In this document: one piece after another, positions 19,265 to 29,996 of the stretch
Position numbering within the stretch: the stretch's first letter is position 1
Layout: every line of letters begins with the position of its first letter
Assembly: GCA_016342745.1 (NCBI GenBank)
Contig: JAEINT010000023.1
Span: 1 to 64,000, forward strand
Origin: Labilibaculum sp.
Lineage (GTDB): Bacteria; Bacteroidota; Bacteroidia; Bacteroidales; Marinifilaceae
DNA length: 64,000 nt
Reading direction: 5' to 3'
The notes under the pieces: model-generated
What the model was told of the DNA's origin: nothing
The model's input: only the letters and a program-made list of their open reading frames with translations
Databases searched by the model: none
Position numbers and translations under genes: made by a program

Positions 19265-20713
19265 CTATTCTTTACGATTCAAAGAAAAGGCATAATACTT
19301 TACATTTCCATTCGGATAAATCCCCGAAATAAACACACCCCCATCCTTCACAGATTGCAGAGCTTCTCTAACATCTGACACTTTATAAATTGGGGTTTCA
19401 TTTATTTTATAAATAATAAAACCCTCCTTTATGTTTTCTTCCTTAAATTTACCGCTTCGCAGATTCTTCACCCTCACGCCTCTATTTATCTGAAGCTTAT
19501 TTTTATCTTCTGATGAAATCGGCTCAAATTCAGCACCTAAAAAATCAAGGTCAGTTGCCTTTAATACCTCAGTATTACCAAGTCTATTACGTAAGATGAT
19601 ATCAATTTGTTTCTTTTCTCCGTCTCTTTTTATCAAAACACTGATTTCATCTCCTGGATGATACTTACTAACTTGTTCTTGTAGCTCAGCACTAGAATTT
19701 ACAACTTTTCCAGCTACATCCAATATAATATCACCAGTTTCTATCCCTCCTTCTTCAGCAGCTCCATCAGCATTAACACCAGCAACATACACGCCTTCTA
19801 TCTTTTCAATTTTAAATTCATCTGCCAAATTAGCATCAACAGTTCTTATCGAAACTCCAATAAATGCCCTTTGCACCTCACCATACTTCTTCAAATCGCC
19901 AATCACTTTTTCAACTATCGTAACTGGTATTGCAAAAGAATAGCCAGAATAAGATCCCGTTCTAGATTCAATAGCCGTATTGATCCCTATCAAACTACCT
20001 TTAGTATCAACAAGCGCTCCTCCACTGTTACCCGGATTTACCGCTGCATCCGTCTGTAAAAAAGATTCAATACTCATCCTACTTCCATTTAAGCCAAGAT
20101 TTCTAGCCTTTGCACTAATGATACCCGCTGTAACTGTCGAAGTAAGATTAAATGGATTTCCTACGGCAAGAACCCACTCTCCCAACTTCAAATGATCAGA
20201 ATTACCAAATTCCATTTTCGGCAAATCCTTCTCTTCTATCTTAATTAAAGCTAAATCAGTAAATGGGTCTTGTCCAATTAATTTCCCCTCGTATTCTCGC
20301 TTGTCATGCAAAACCACGTTAATCACATTTGATCCTCTCACAACATGATTGTTGGTCACAATATATCCATCATCAGAAATAATTACACCTGAACCAGAAC
20401 CTAAGCTTTGTTTTGGTTGGGTTCTTCGACCTTGTTCTCCAAATAAAAAATCGTAAAACTGGTTTCCCTGATAATTTTCACGAGAATATAATGTTTTAAC
20501 ATGTACTACTGACTTTACTGATAACTCTGCAGCATAAGTCAAATCAACTTGCTGTCCCGAACTTGTTGGCAAATTTGCCATCTGAACAGTTGGCGATTCT
20601 TGAACGGTTATAATTCTTTCTTTCTTATCAGTAAAAAAAACAAATAATAAAACGGCGATTGCTCCACCTAAAATAGCAGTGAATAATTTTCCCAAAAACG
20701 ATTTTACCATCAT
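19265..20713 (-). CDS. HtrA/DegP-type serine protease
   Basis: This 482-residue periplasmic protease/chaperone has an N-terminal membrane helix (about 7-28). The chymotrypsin-fold domain has catalytic triad H123 (IVTNNHVVRG), D153 (FTDLALIKI) and S230 (GNSGGALVD). PDZ1 spans about 275-375 (GVYVAGVNADGAAEEGGI, GDEISVLIKRDGE). A more divergent PDZ2 spans about 390-478, giving the Do-like two-PDZ layout. It degrades or refolds misfolded envelope proteins. Start could be either of two adjacent ATGs. It lies 108 bp upstream of the sigma gene with that gene's promoter in between, so it is probably a separate unit. Confidence 0.93.
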   Translation of the reverse strand: MMVKSFLGKLFTAILGGAIAVLLFVFFTDKKERIITVQESPTVQMANLPTSSGQQVDLTYAAELSVKSVVHVKTLYSRENYQGNQFYDFLFGEQGRRTQPKQSLGSGSGVIISDDGYIVTNNHVVRGSNVINVVLHDKREYEGKLIGQDPFTDLALIKIEEKDLPKMEFGNSDHLKLGEWVLAVGNPFNLTSTVTAGIISAKARNLGLNGSRMSIESFLQTDAAVNPGNSGGALVDTKGSLIGINTAIESRTGSYSGYSFAIPVTIVEKVIGDLKKYGEVQRAFIGVSIRTVDANLADEFKIEKIEGVYVAGVNADGAAEEGGIETGDIILDVAGKVVNSSAELQEQVSKYHPGDEISVLIKRDGEKKQIDIILRNRLGNTEVLKATDLDFLGAEFEPISSEDKNKLQINRGVRVKNLRSGKFKEENIKEGFIIYKINETPIYKVSDVREALQSVKDGGVFISGIYPNGNVKYYAFSLNRKE

Positions 20714-20984
20714 CTTAAAACTTTATTTAATGAATAACTTATAAAACTCCACACCTCACTAATGTAACTAGAATACAAACTATTGCCTAAAAAAAATAAC
20801 AAATCTCAAGAAGTCAGATTAAAAACAATCTTAAAGTCCTGCTCTTGATCCAATTATTTTTATTTTCTTAGTATGCCAAACTAGCAATTAAAATAAGGTG
20901 AGTACATTTATACAAGTGTAACGATATAACTTAACAAGTGTTTTACATTTTATTGGTATTTAACACTTCTTAACAAGAATTAAA

Positions 20985-21770
20985 ATGAATATTAAGTTTT
21001 CTAAATACCAGGGAACTGGAAATGACTTTGTTCTAATCGATAATAGAGAACAACTTATATCTCCAGATAATTTTTTATTATTTGAGAAACTTTGCGATAG
21101 ACGTTTTGGCATTGGCGCAGATGGATTGATGCTGCTGGAAAATGCAGATGGTTTTGATTTCAGAATGAGATACTACAACTCAAATGGAAGAGAAGGCAGC
21201 ATGTGCGGCAACGGTGGACGATGCATTATTGCATTTGCTCATCATCTTGGAGTTATTGCAGATAAAACCAAATTTATAGCCGTTGATGGAGAACATGAAG
21301 CGAAAGTTCATCAAAGCAATGATGGTTTAAAAGTGAGCCTTAAAATGATTGATGTAACTACAATTGAGTTTGGTAAAGATTTTTATTTTTTAGATACTGG
21401 CTCCCCTCACCTTGTCAAATTTATTGATCATCATGAACAATTTGACACTTTCACAGAAGGCAAGAACATAAGATACAACGATCGCTTTAAGGAAGTTGGC
21501 ACCAATGTGAATTTTGTTTCCTTACACCAAGACCACATTCAAGTAAGCACCTACGAAAGAGGCGTTGAAGATGAAACTTATTCTTGCGGAACTGGTGTTG
21601 TTGCTTCGGCAATTAGCTCTAGCTTTAAAACGAATAGCGACAAGTTCAAAATCAAAACCAAAGGAGGAGATCTTGAAGTTAATTTTGACAAAATTGATGA
21701 ACAAAGCATAGAAAACATTTGGTTAATAGGACCTGCCACCCATGTATTTGATGGTATTCTAAAAATCTAA
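20985..21770 (+). CDS. dapF: Diaminopimelate epimerase
   Basis: This 261-residue cytoplasmic enzyme converts LL- to meso-diaminopimelate for lysine and peptidoglycan synthesis. The two catalytic cysteines are in place: C74 (SMCGNGGRC) and C201 (SCGTGVVAS). The start motif KYQGTGNDFVLID and the ERGVEDET motif are typical. It is close to the usual family length. The hybrid kinase starts 17 bp after its stop, so the two are probably co-transcribed. A 7-bp inverted repeat (AAGTGTT/AACACTT, about 20937-20970) lies in the leader. Confidence 0.97.
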   Translation: MNIKFSKYQGTGNDFVLIDNREQLISPDNFLLFEKLCDRRFGIGADGLMLLENADGFDFRMRYYNSNGREGSMCGNGGRCIIAFAHHLGVIADKTKFIAVDGEHEAKVHQSNDGLKVSLKMIDVTTIEFGKDFYFLDTGSPHLVKFIDHHEQFDTFTEGKNIRYNDRFKEVGTNVNFVSLHQDHIQVSTYERGVEDETYSCGTGVVASAISSSFKTNSDKFKIKTKGGDLEVNFDKIDEQSIENIWLIGPATHVFDGILKI

Positions 21771-21787
21771 AAGATGAACTCTCCCGT

Positions 21788-24604
21788 ATGAAATTTATTC
21801 TTGTTAAACTCTTTGAAGACAAAAGTATTTCAAAAGTATTTTTAGTTTCTCTTTTGGGTATTTCCTTGCTCTCTATTTCCATACTCGGATTATTTTGGAT
21901 TCAACAAGCCAATGAAAAGTTTAAACAAGAATCGAAACAAATTCAAGAAGATTTTTTCAAAACTCAAGAAAAAACACTTCTACAAGAAACTCAAACACTA
22001 ATCAATTTCATTGAAAATGAGAGAGAACAAACCAGAAACTCATTAAAAGATCAAATCAGTAAAAAAGTTTACGAAGCTCATACGATCGCAATAAACATCT
22101 ACAATAGTTGCAAAAATGAATTGAGTCAACAACAAATTCAGAAATTAATTATTGACGCCTTACGACCAATAAAGGACAAGGAAGAAGATGGTTTTTTCTT
22201 TATCAACAATTTAAATGGAACCGTTTTAATGGATCCAGAGAAGCCAGATTGGGAAGGAAAAAATAAGAAATTAACACTTGATGTATACGGAGTTCCGATC
22301 ATCAAGAAAGAAATTGAAATGGCCCAAAAATATGGGCAAGGATTTACCAACTATTCTTGGCAAAACGAGAATGGAAATAAAATACATCCCAAAATTTCAT
22401 TCATAAAAGCCTTTAAGCCTTTTAACTGGTATATTGGATACACCAAAAAAGTGGACAATCACCTTCAAAAAATAAAAGATCAAATCTTATCAAAGATCAC
22501 AGAAATGAGATTTGATGAAAATTTCACGATTATAGTATTAAGCTTTGATGGCACTTGCCTAGCCCACACTCAAAAAGAAATTGTAGGTCAAGATCTATGG
22601 CGTATTAAGGATGAAAATGGAAAAAAAATTACGCAAGAATTTATCAGCCAAGGCACAAATGAGAAAGGTGGTTTTATTCGCTACCAGGATCCTTTTATAA
22701 CAGGAAACGAAGAAAGTAAATCAAAACTAATGTATGCGAAATCCTATAAAGATTGGCAATGGATTATAGGAAGTGGAATACATATAATGGAATTAAAAAA
22801 TGCAATTCAAAAACAAAAAGATGAATTAAAAGCTAGTGTGAATAGCTATTTTATAAAAGCAATCTTAATCTTCCTATTATCTGGTCTTATAATAGTTGTA
22901 ATCACGCGTTTTGTTGTGCAAACAAATAAATCAGGCTTGAAAATCTTAAGCCAATTTTACAAGGATGCCCTTACGGAATCTCAACTGATTGATACAAGTA
23001 AATTGCATTTTAAAGAGTACAAAACACTGGGTGAACATGCCAATCAGATGATTCTAAATAGAAAAAAAATAGAACATCAGCTAAACATTGAAACCGCTTA
23101 TTTTGAGCAACTCTTTGAAAATTCTCCTGAGGCAATCGCAATCACTGACCATGAGAGCAAAGGGATAAAAATAAACCGACAGTTCACCAAACTATTTGGA
23201 TACACTACAGAAGATATTTACGGTATTGTTATCGACAACTTACTTGCTGACGAATCAAAACAAAGTGAAGCAAATAACATTAACGAAATCACGTCAAAAG
23301 GGCAACTAATCGAAATAGAGACAGAAAGAAAATGTAAAGATGGAACTCTTATTGATGTATCCATTATGGGGAACCCGATAGAAGTAGCAGGAGAGCAAAT
23401 AGCAATATTCGGTATCTACAGAAATATTACAGACCGTAAACATTACGAAAAGCACCTTAAAGAAGCAAAAAGCAGAGCAGAAGAATCTGACAATCTAAAA
23501 TCTGCTTTTTTGGCAAACATGTCGCATGAAATAAGAACACCAATGAATCACATTCTTGGCTTTACCGACATCATGAGCTCTACACAAATAGACGAATCTG
23601 ACCGACAAGAATATGCTGGATTGATTAAGCAAAGTGGCACCAACCTATTACAGCTTATTAATGATATGATTGACTTATCTAAAATCGAGTCTAAACAAAT
23701 AAAACTTCACAAATCAGAGACTTCGGTTAACACATTACTAGCCTCTTTGTATGAAAAAAACTACTCGTACAAGAACACAAGTCAGAAAGAAAATTTAATT
23801 CTTCAGGTTCAAAAAACCTTGAGTGATGAAGATTCAATTATTTTTACCGATGCAGGTAGACTAGAACAACTTCTTTCAAACTTAATCGAAAATGCCATAA
23901 AATTTACGAAAACAGGAATTGTTGAGTTTGGCTATCATTTAAAGGACAGAACAAACATAGAATTCTATATAAAAGATACGGGAATTGGCATTCCTGAAAA
24001 ATCACTTAAAGATATTTTCCAAAGTTTTAGACAGATAGATGATTCTGACACAAGAAGATATAGCGGAACGGGATTAGGCCTAACCATAACTCATCGACTT
24101 ACAGAAATTCTAGGTGGTAGCATAAGAGTTGAATCTGAGGTAGGTAAGGGAACCTGCTTTTTTATCACTCTTCCCTACATAAAAAACAATCAAGATCTAA
24201 AAAACACTGAGCTTATCTCGAAAGAGAACTACAATTGGAAAGGCAAAAATATTTTAGTGGTTGATGATGAAAAAAGCAATTTCACTTTCTACAAAGCAAG
24301 TTTAGCTAAAACAAATGCAGACGTTTTATGGGCCAAAAGTGGACATGAGGCTATTAATCTGTGTAATGAGAACAAAATTGATTTGGTTTTAATGGATATT
24401 CAAATGCCAGAAATGAACGGCTACGACGCAACAAAAAAATTAAAAAATATTCATTCACAGATTCCTATTATCGGCAACACAGCATTCTTTCAAAAAGAAT
24501 ACAAACAAAAAGTAATTGCCGCTGGATGCGACGATTACCTTACCAAACCAATAAAAATACCCAAGTTACTAGATTCTATCAATAAACAACTCATTAAGAA
24601 CTAA
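21788..24604 (+). CDS. dCache-PAS hybrid sensor histidine kinase
   Basis: This 938-residue protein has membrane helix 1 (about 18-40), then a large extracytoplasmic double-Cache sensor (about 70-350; DGFFFINNLNGTVLMDPEKP, KSYKDWQWIIGSGIHI). Membrane helix 2 (about 355-378) is followed by a PAS domain (about 435-555, ENSPEAIAITDHESKG, FGIYRNITDRK). The HisKA domain has phosphoacceptor H580 in NMSHEIRTPMN, and the HATPase_c has DTGIGIPEK and YSGTGLGLTI. A C-terminal receiver has D870 (LVLMDIQMPEMNGYDA) and K in LTKPIK. Cache domains bind small metabolites; the ligand is unknown. No separate output protein lies nearby, so the phosphorelay target is elsewhere. Its stop overlaps by 4 bp the convergent LOG gene. 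Confidence 0.93.
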   Translation: MKFILVKLFEDKSISKVFLVSLLGISLLSISILGLFWIQQANEKFKQESKQIQEDFFKTQEKTLLQETQTLINFIENEREQTRNSLKDQISKKVYEAHTIAINIYNSCKNELSQQQIQKLIIDALRPIKDKEEDGFFFINNLNGTVLMDPEKPDWEGKNKKLTLDVYGVPIIKKEIEMAQKYGQGFTNYSWQNENGNKIHPKISFIKAFKPFNWYIGYTKKVDNHLQKIKDQILSKITEMRFDENFTIIVLSFDGTCLAHTQKEIVGQDLWRIKDENGKKITQEFISQGTNEKGGFIRYQDPFITGNEESKSKLMYAKSYKDWQWIIGSGIHIMELKNAIQKQKDELKASVNSYFIKAILIFLLSGLIIVVITRFVVQTNKSGLKILSQFYKDALTESQLIDTSKLHFKEYKTLGEHANQMILNRKKIEHQLNIETAYFEQLFENSPEAIAITDHESKGIKINRQFTKLFGYTTEDIYGIVIDNLLADESKQSEANNINEITSKGQLIEIETERKCKDGTLIDVSIMGNPIEVAGEQIAIFGIYRNITDRKHYEKHLKEAKSRAEESDNLKSAFLANMSHEIRTPMNHILGFTDIMSSTQIDESDRQEYAGLIKQSGTNLLQLINDMIDLSKIESKQIKLHKSETSVNTLLASLYEKNYSYKNTSQKENLILQVQKTLSDEDSIIFTDAGRLEQLLSNLIENAIKFTKTGIVEFGYHLKDRTNIEFYIKDTGIGIPEKSLKDIFQSFRQIDDSDTRRYSGTGLGLTITHRLTEILGGSIRVESEVGKGTCFFITLPYIKNNQDLKNTELISKENYNWKGKNILVVDDEKSNFTFYKASLAKTNADVLWAKSGHEAINLCNENKIDLVLMDIQMPEMNGYDATKKLKNIHSQIPIIGNTAFFQKEYKQKVIAAGCDDYLTKPIKIPKLLDSINKQLIKN

Positions 24605-25167
24605 TCCCACTTGGTTTTTAACTGATCATGTTTATAATTCCGAATGTATTTTAATGCGTCTTTATAATTGTTTTCAAATCGATAAAACTCACGATAATCT
24701 TCTTTCGCAAAATTCTCCTGATAAGTTGTCTCAAATTGGTTTTTCAAACAATCATAAAATCCATCCGTATTGATAAACACAATTGGTAAATTATGATATC
24801 CCAATTGCTTCAAGGTGATGACCTCCAATATTTCTTCCAAAGTACCAAATCCACCTGGCAATGCAACAAAAGCATCCGACTTATCTCTAAGCACTTTTTT
24901 ACGTTCAGCCATGTCTGGAGTAATGATTAATTCATCCAGAAAATCTGCAGAAATCCCATACTCCTCTATCAATTTAGGAATTACACCAATCACCTTTCCT
25001 CCAGCTGATTTCACAGCTACAGCAACTTCATTCATCAAGCCAACATTGGTTCCACCATACACCAAACCATTATGAGCTTCTCCAATTGATTTTCCCAAAT
25101 CCCTAGCTTCCTGAAAAAACTTTTCATCCACTGAATTACTGGACGAACAAAACACACAAATATTCAT
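24601..25167 (-). CDS. LOG-family phosphoribohydrolase (TIGR00730)
   Basis: This 188-residue Rossmann-fold protein has the family signature PGGFGTLEE (104-112), the preceding MAERK motif (87-91) and an N-terminal CVFCSSS. LOG proteins hydrolyse nucleoside 5'-monophosphates (cytokinin ribotides in plants; purine or pyrimidine nucleotides in bacterial PpnN-type relatives) to base plus ribose-5-phosphate. The bacterial role is usually nucleotide salvage. It is convergent with and overlaps the end of the hybrid kinase by 4 bp, so neither has a terminator between them. Confidence 0.9.
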   Translation of the reverse strand: MNICVFCSSSNSVDEKFFQEARDLGKSIGEAHNGLVYGGTNVGLMNEVAVAVKSAGGKVIGVIPKLIEEYGISADFLDELIITPDMAERKKVLRDKSDAFVALPGGFGTLEEILEVITLKQLGYHNLPIVFINTDGFYDCLKNQFETTYQENFAKEDYREFYRFENNYKDALKYIRNYKHDQLKTKWD

Positions 25168-25253
25168 TTAAATCGATTTTAATTAGCAATTAAATGTATC
25201 CAAAAATTACCTAATACAAAGACTAAATCGTCCTTAAATCTTAAGAAATAAAG

Positions 25254-25289
25254 CAAAAAAAAAGCCCTTAAGATAAACTTAAGGGCTTT
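25254..25289 (-). terminator. Intrinsic terminator of gyrB
   Basis: A 12-bp perfect stem (25261-25272 with 25278-25289) has a 5-base loop. Nine T follow on the minus strand. It lies 18 bp after the gyrB stop. Confidence 0.92.
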
Positions 25290-25306
25290 CGTTTAGATAT
25301 TATGAA

Positions 25307-27268
<1,962 letters not shown>

Positions 27269-27613
27269 CTAACAGATCTTTAGTTTCAATCAAAATACGA
27301 ACCAGTAACTAAACAATGTAATGGTTCATTTTCAATCTTATATTCTAATATTTTTATTGTACAAAATTCTTTTTACTCCTAGGATTGTTTTTATTTCCCA
27401 AAGGCGATTAAAAAGAGCAACCACACAAAAGCGAAAAAGCTTTATTAATCAACATCTTACCACCAAGAAAAAACCCAAAAGAAAAAGTTAAACAAAGATA
27501 ATAAAAATGATGAAAATACGAGTAGGAAAATCTATAAAAATCGTGCATTTTATCATATTTTGACAAAGCGATTTTTCAGTAGTAATTAAAGTGAAAATAG
27601 CGACCCCTTATGT
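27269..27613. other. 345-bp intergenic region upstream of gyrB
   Basis: AT-rich, with no coding frame. It must carry the gyrB promoter on the minus strand, but no exact TAnnTTTG element was found; GTATTTTG, just upstream of the start, is the nearest. No terminator was evident for the gene that ends at 27614. Confidence 0.4.
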
Positions 27614-28114
27614 TTACAATTGAATCGAATTTCGTCTTCGCGGTCTTTTCATCTTAAAACGAATAATAAAATTCTTGACTTGAGCTCCCTCAGAAGTTGT
27701 TCCATATTCGTGAAGCTCAAATAATGTGGTTACATTTTTGAAATTTTTTGGCATGGCTTTCCACATTCGATAAAACACTACCTGAACATTTTCCATATCC
27801 ACATCGTCAAGCTTAATTTTAAGCACTTCCTTGCCTTTTGGCAATGCAAATACACTTACACCATGTTTTTTCCAGCTAATGGACTCTTCAGCCGCAAAAG
27901 ACATATTTAAAGTATCCCTAGTGATGTCAAATAAATAAGTAATTCCCATTTCAGAATCACCAAATTCCATCAAAATCTCAAGAGGCTTCTGATCGTTATT
28001 TACAGATAACTTCCAACGTTCATCTTCTTGCGCATTTATATTGCCAACAAATGCAATGAAAGCAAATGTAAATAGTAGTATATATTTAGTTTTATTGGTC
28101 AAATTTAAACTCAT
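27614..28114 (-). CDS. Secreted protein of unknown function
   Basis: This 166-residue protein was not recognised. It has a signal peptide (YILLFTFAFIAFVGNINAQ). The mature part is beta-rich, with FGDSEMGITYLFD and VFYRMWKAMPKNFKN. The C-terminus is very basic, with RFKMKRPRRRNSIQ. A TATTTTTG element on the minus strand (28177-28184) lies about 65 bp upstream. It follows the barrel/TPR unit behind that unit's terminator, so it probably has its own promoter. It may be an outer-membrane-associated accessory protein, but only its location supports that. Confidence 0.65.
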   Translation of the reverse strand: MSLNLTNKTKYILLFTFAFIAFVGNINAQEDERWKLSVNNDQKPLEILMEFGDSEMGITYLFDITRDTLNMSFAAEESISWKKHGVSVFALPKGKEVLKIKLDDVDMENVQVVFYRMWKAMPKNFKNVTTLFELHEYGTTSEGAQVKNFIIRFKMKRPRRRNSIQL

Positions 28115-28190
28115 AAACTCCGTATGTATTTAATAATAATATTAAATGTAGCAAAAAGCGTGCAAAAAACAATTTGCAAAAATAGTTAAA

Positions 28191-28225
28191 ATAAAAAAGG
28201 ATGCTCTATTTAAAGAACATCCTTT
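28191..28225 (-). terminator. Intrinsic terminator of the barrel/TPR operon
   Basis: A 12-bp stem with one G-U pair (28196-28207 with 28214-28225) has a 6-base loop and a T-rich tail on the minus strand. It lies 22 bp after the stop at 28248. Confidence 0.85.
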
Positions 28226-28247
28226 ACAATACGGTGATTTCTTTATT

Positions 28248-29975
28248 TTAAAATACGACTTTAATTCCTAATAGGAAATTAAGTCTCTGAGAAGGATATC
28301 CATCCCATTGGTAATATTTATCAGCAAATAAGTTATTCACTTTCCCAAAAGCTGTAAAATGCTCGTTTAAACGATAATTTGCACCAATACTAAGGTCATA
28401 TACAGCATCAAGATTTTTTGTTACGCGATCGACTATAACCGTACCTCCAAAATCATTTACTTCATAAGAAGCAACACTTCTCTCTCCCAATACACTAACC
28501 CCAGCTTGAAAACTTAATTCTTCGCTAAACAAATAAGAAGCATTTACATTCATTTCAAATTCAGGCTTGTACCAAGCTTCTTCTAGAGCATCCATGCTAT
28601 AACTATTGTACCAAACAGAAGAGTTCAACTGTAACTTATCGGTCCAACCAATGGTTACTTCAGCTCCCAATCGAAGTAAACTTATATCATCCTGTTCAAT
28701 AGCAAATTTATTCGTATTACGAACTGCAACTCCCCCAGATACTGCCATTAAATCTGCATACCTAGTAAAAAAGTATTGATTTTCAACATCACTGTATTCT
28801 GCAGATAACTTAAATGATGCATTGGACGAAAGACTTCCTTTCACTCCTCCAAACAGACGATATTTTGTATTCGTAGGACTAACATACAAACCAGAATAAA
28901 CAAATGGATTTTCATCCGCGATGTCATTGTACTTGTTCATATTTAAGCCTCCATCAAGACCTGCAAACAAGGTCAAAATTTCATCAACAGCCTCATAATC
29001 CATAGAAATATTAGGATACAATTTTGTTTCTGAATCATCTCCCATGGCTAAAACAGCATCAACACCCAAACTTATATTAAGTGCATCTGATTGCAATGAA
29101 TATTTTGGGCTCAAAGTCCAAACCATCGTTTGTCTGTCTTCAAACTCATCAAAACTAGAAACATATAAACCATCAGTCGCAAAATAGTCAAACTCTGAAG
29201 TCAAAGACCAAAGTCCTTCACCTCTTTTAATTTTAGCCTCTGCTTTAATTAATAAGTCATTCTCAGCAACTTCGAAATCATCTCCAAAATGTTCATATTC
29301 CAAACCAATGCCGAAATTCAATCTTTCCAAATCTTTGAATGTTGTTTTAAAATCAGCATTTAAACCAAAGCGATCTTGCTTCTGGCTGTCATAATCAAAC
29401 AAACTACTTTGATTGACAAATTTATCGCCATAATAATTATAACCTTTGTGGCCGTAGTAAACTCTACCAGAAAGTTCACTATCATCTAAATATATTTTCC
29501 CGTAAACTTCAGCCAACTGTTCAGTCCAATCTGGTTTTGCATCTTCTCCATTTTCTAATTCAACTTTTCCGTTGGTAGAATAATGCCTAATATGCACACC
29601 TAAATCAGAAGTTTTAGATCTTTGATTGTTGTAACGATAATCCCCGAAAAGGGTCGCATAATTACCACCAGCCAAAGTTAAAGCATGACTGTTAACTGAT
29701 TGCAATGGCTCACCAACAATTCTTGCTGCAGGAATTAAAGCTGGAGAAAAACCAACCGATAAAGGCTTGGTCTGAATAAAATAATTAAAAGAAGGCGTAA
29801 ATTTAGTCGTATCTACAAGTGTTGGCAACTCACCAATTCTTTTCGATTTATTAATTTTAGGTTGGTAAGTTGTTTTTACTTTTACCTCTTTATTTAAATC
29901 TCGTTCTTCCTGGGCATAAGAGATTGTGCATGCAAAGCTGAATATTACAGCCGACAATAGGAGCTTTTTGAACAT
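28248..29975 (-). CDS. TonB-receptor-like outer-membrane beta-barrel without plug
   Basis: The protein is 575 residues with a signal peptide (FACTISYAQ). Its short N-terminal segment is proline-rich and Lys-rich (VKVKTTYQPKINKSKRIGELP). About 22 amphipathic beta strands follow, ending in the TonB-receptor-like hallmark FTAFGKVNNLFADKYYQWDGYPSQRLNFLLGIKVVF (positions about 540-575, terminal Phe). No carboxypeptidase-like or plug domain is present, and the length is about two-thirds of a true TonB receptor. It therefore cannot gate transport like FecA or SusC. The upstream gene, 21 bp away, encodes a 1061-residue periplasmic TPR protein, so the pair probably forms one envelope complex. The substrate is unknown. 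Confidence 0.8.
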   Translation of the reverse strand: MFKKLLLSAVIFSFACTISYAQEERDLNKEVKVKTTYQPKINKSKRIGELPTLVDTTKFTPSFNYFIQTKPLSVGFSPALIPAARIVGEPLQSVNSHALTLAGGNYATLFGDYRYNNQRSKTSDLGVHIRHYSTNGKVELENGEDAKPDWTEQLAEVYGKIYLDDSELSGRVYYGHKGYNYYGDKFVNQSSLFDYDSQKQDRFGLNADFKTTFKDLERLNFGIGLEYEHFGDDFEVAENDLLIKAEAKIKRGEGLWSLTSEFDYFATDGLYVSSFDEFEDRQTMVWTLSPKYSLQSDALNISLGVDAVLAMGDDSETKLYPNISMDYEAVDEILTLFAGLDGGLNMNKYNDIADENPFVYSGLYVSPTNTKYRLFGGVKGSLSSNASFKLSAEYSDVENQYFFTRYADLMAVSGGVAVRNTNKFAIEQDDISLLRLGAEVTIGWTDKLQLNSSVWYNSYSMDALEEAWYKPEFEMNVNASYLFSEELSFQAGVSVLGERSVASYEVNDFGGTVIVDRVTKNLDAVYDLSIGANYRLNEHFTAFGKVNNLFADKYYQWDGYPSQRLNFLLGIKVVF

Positions 29976-29996
29976 TGTTTCTTTATTATATTTTAC

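Noticed and set aside
20937-20970. AAGTGTT/AACACTT inverted repeat before dapF
   Set aside because: Seven-base arms with about 20 bp between are within chance in such AT-rich DNA. No recognisable regulator motif.
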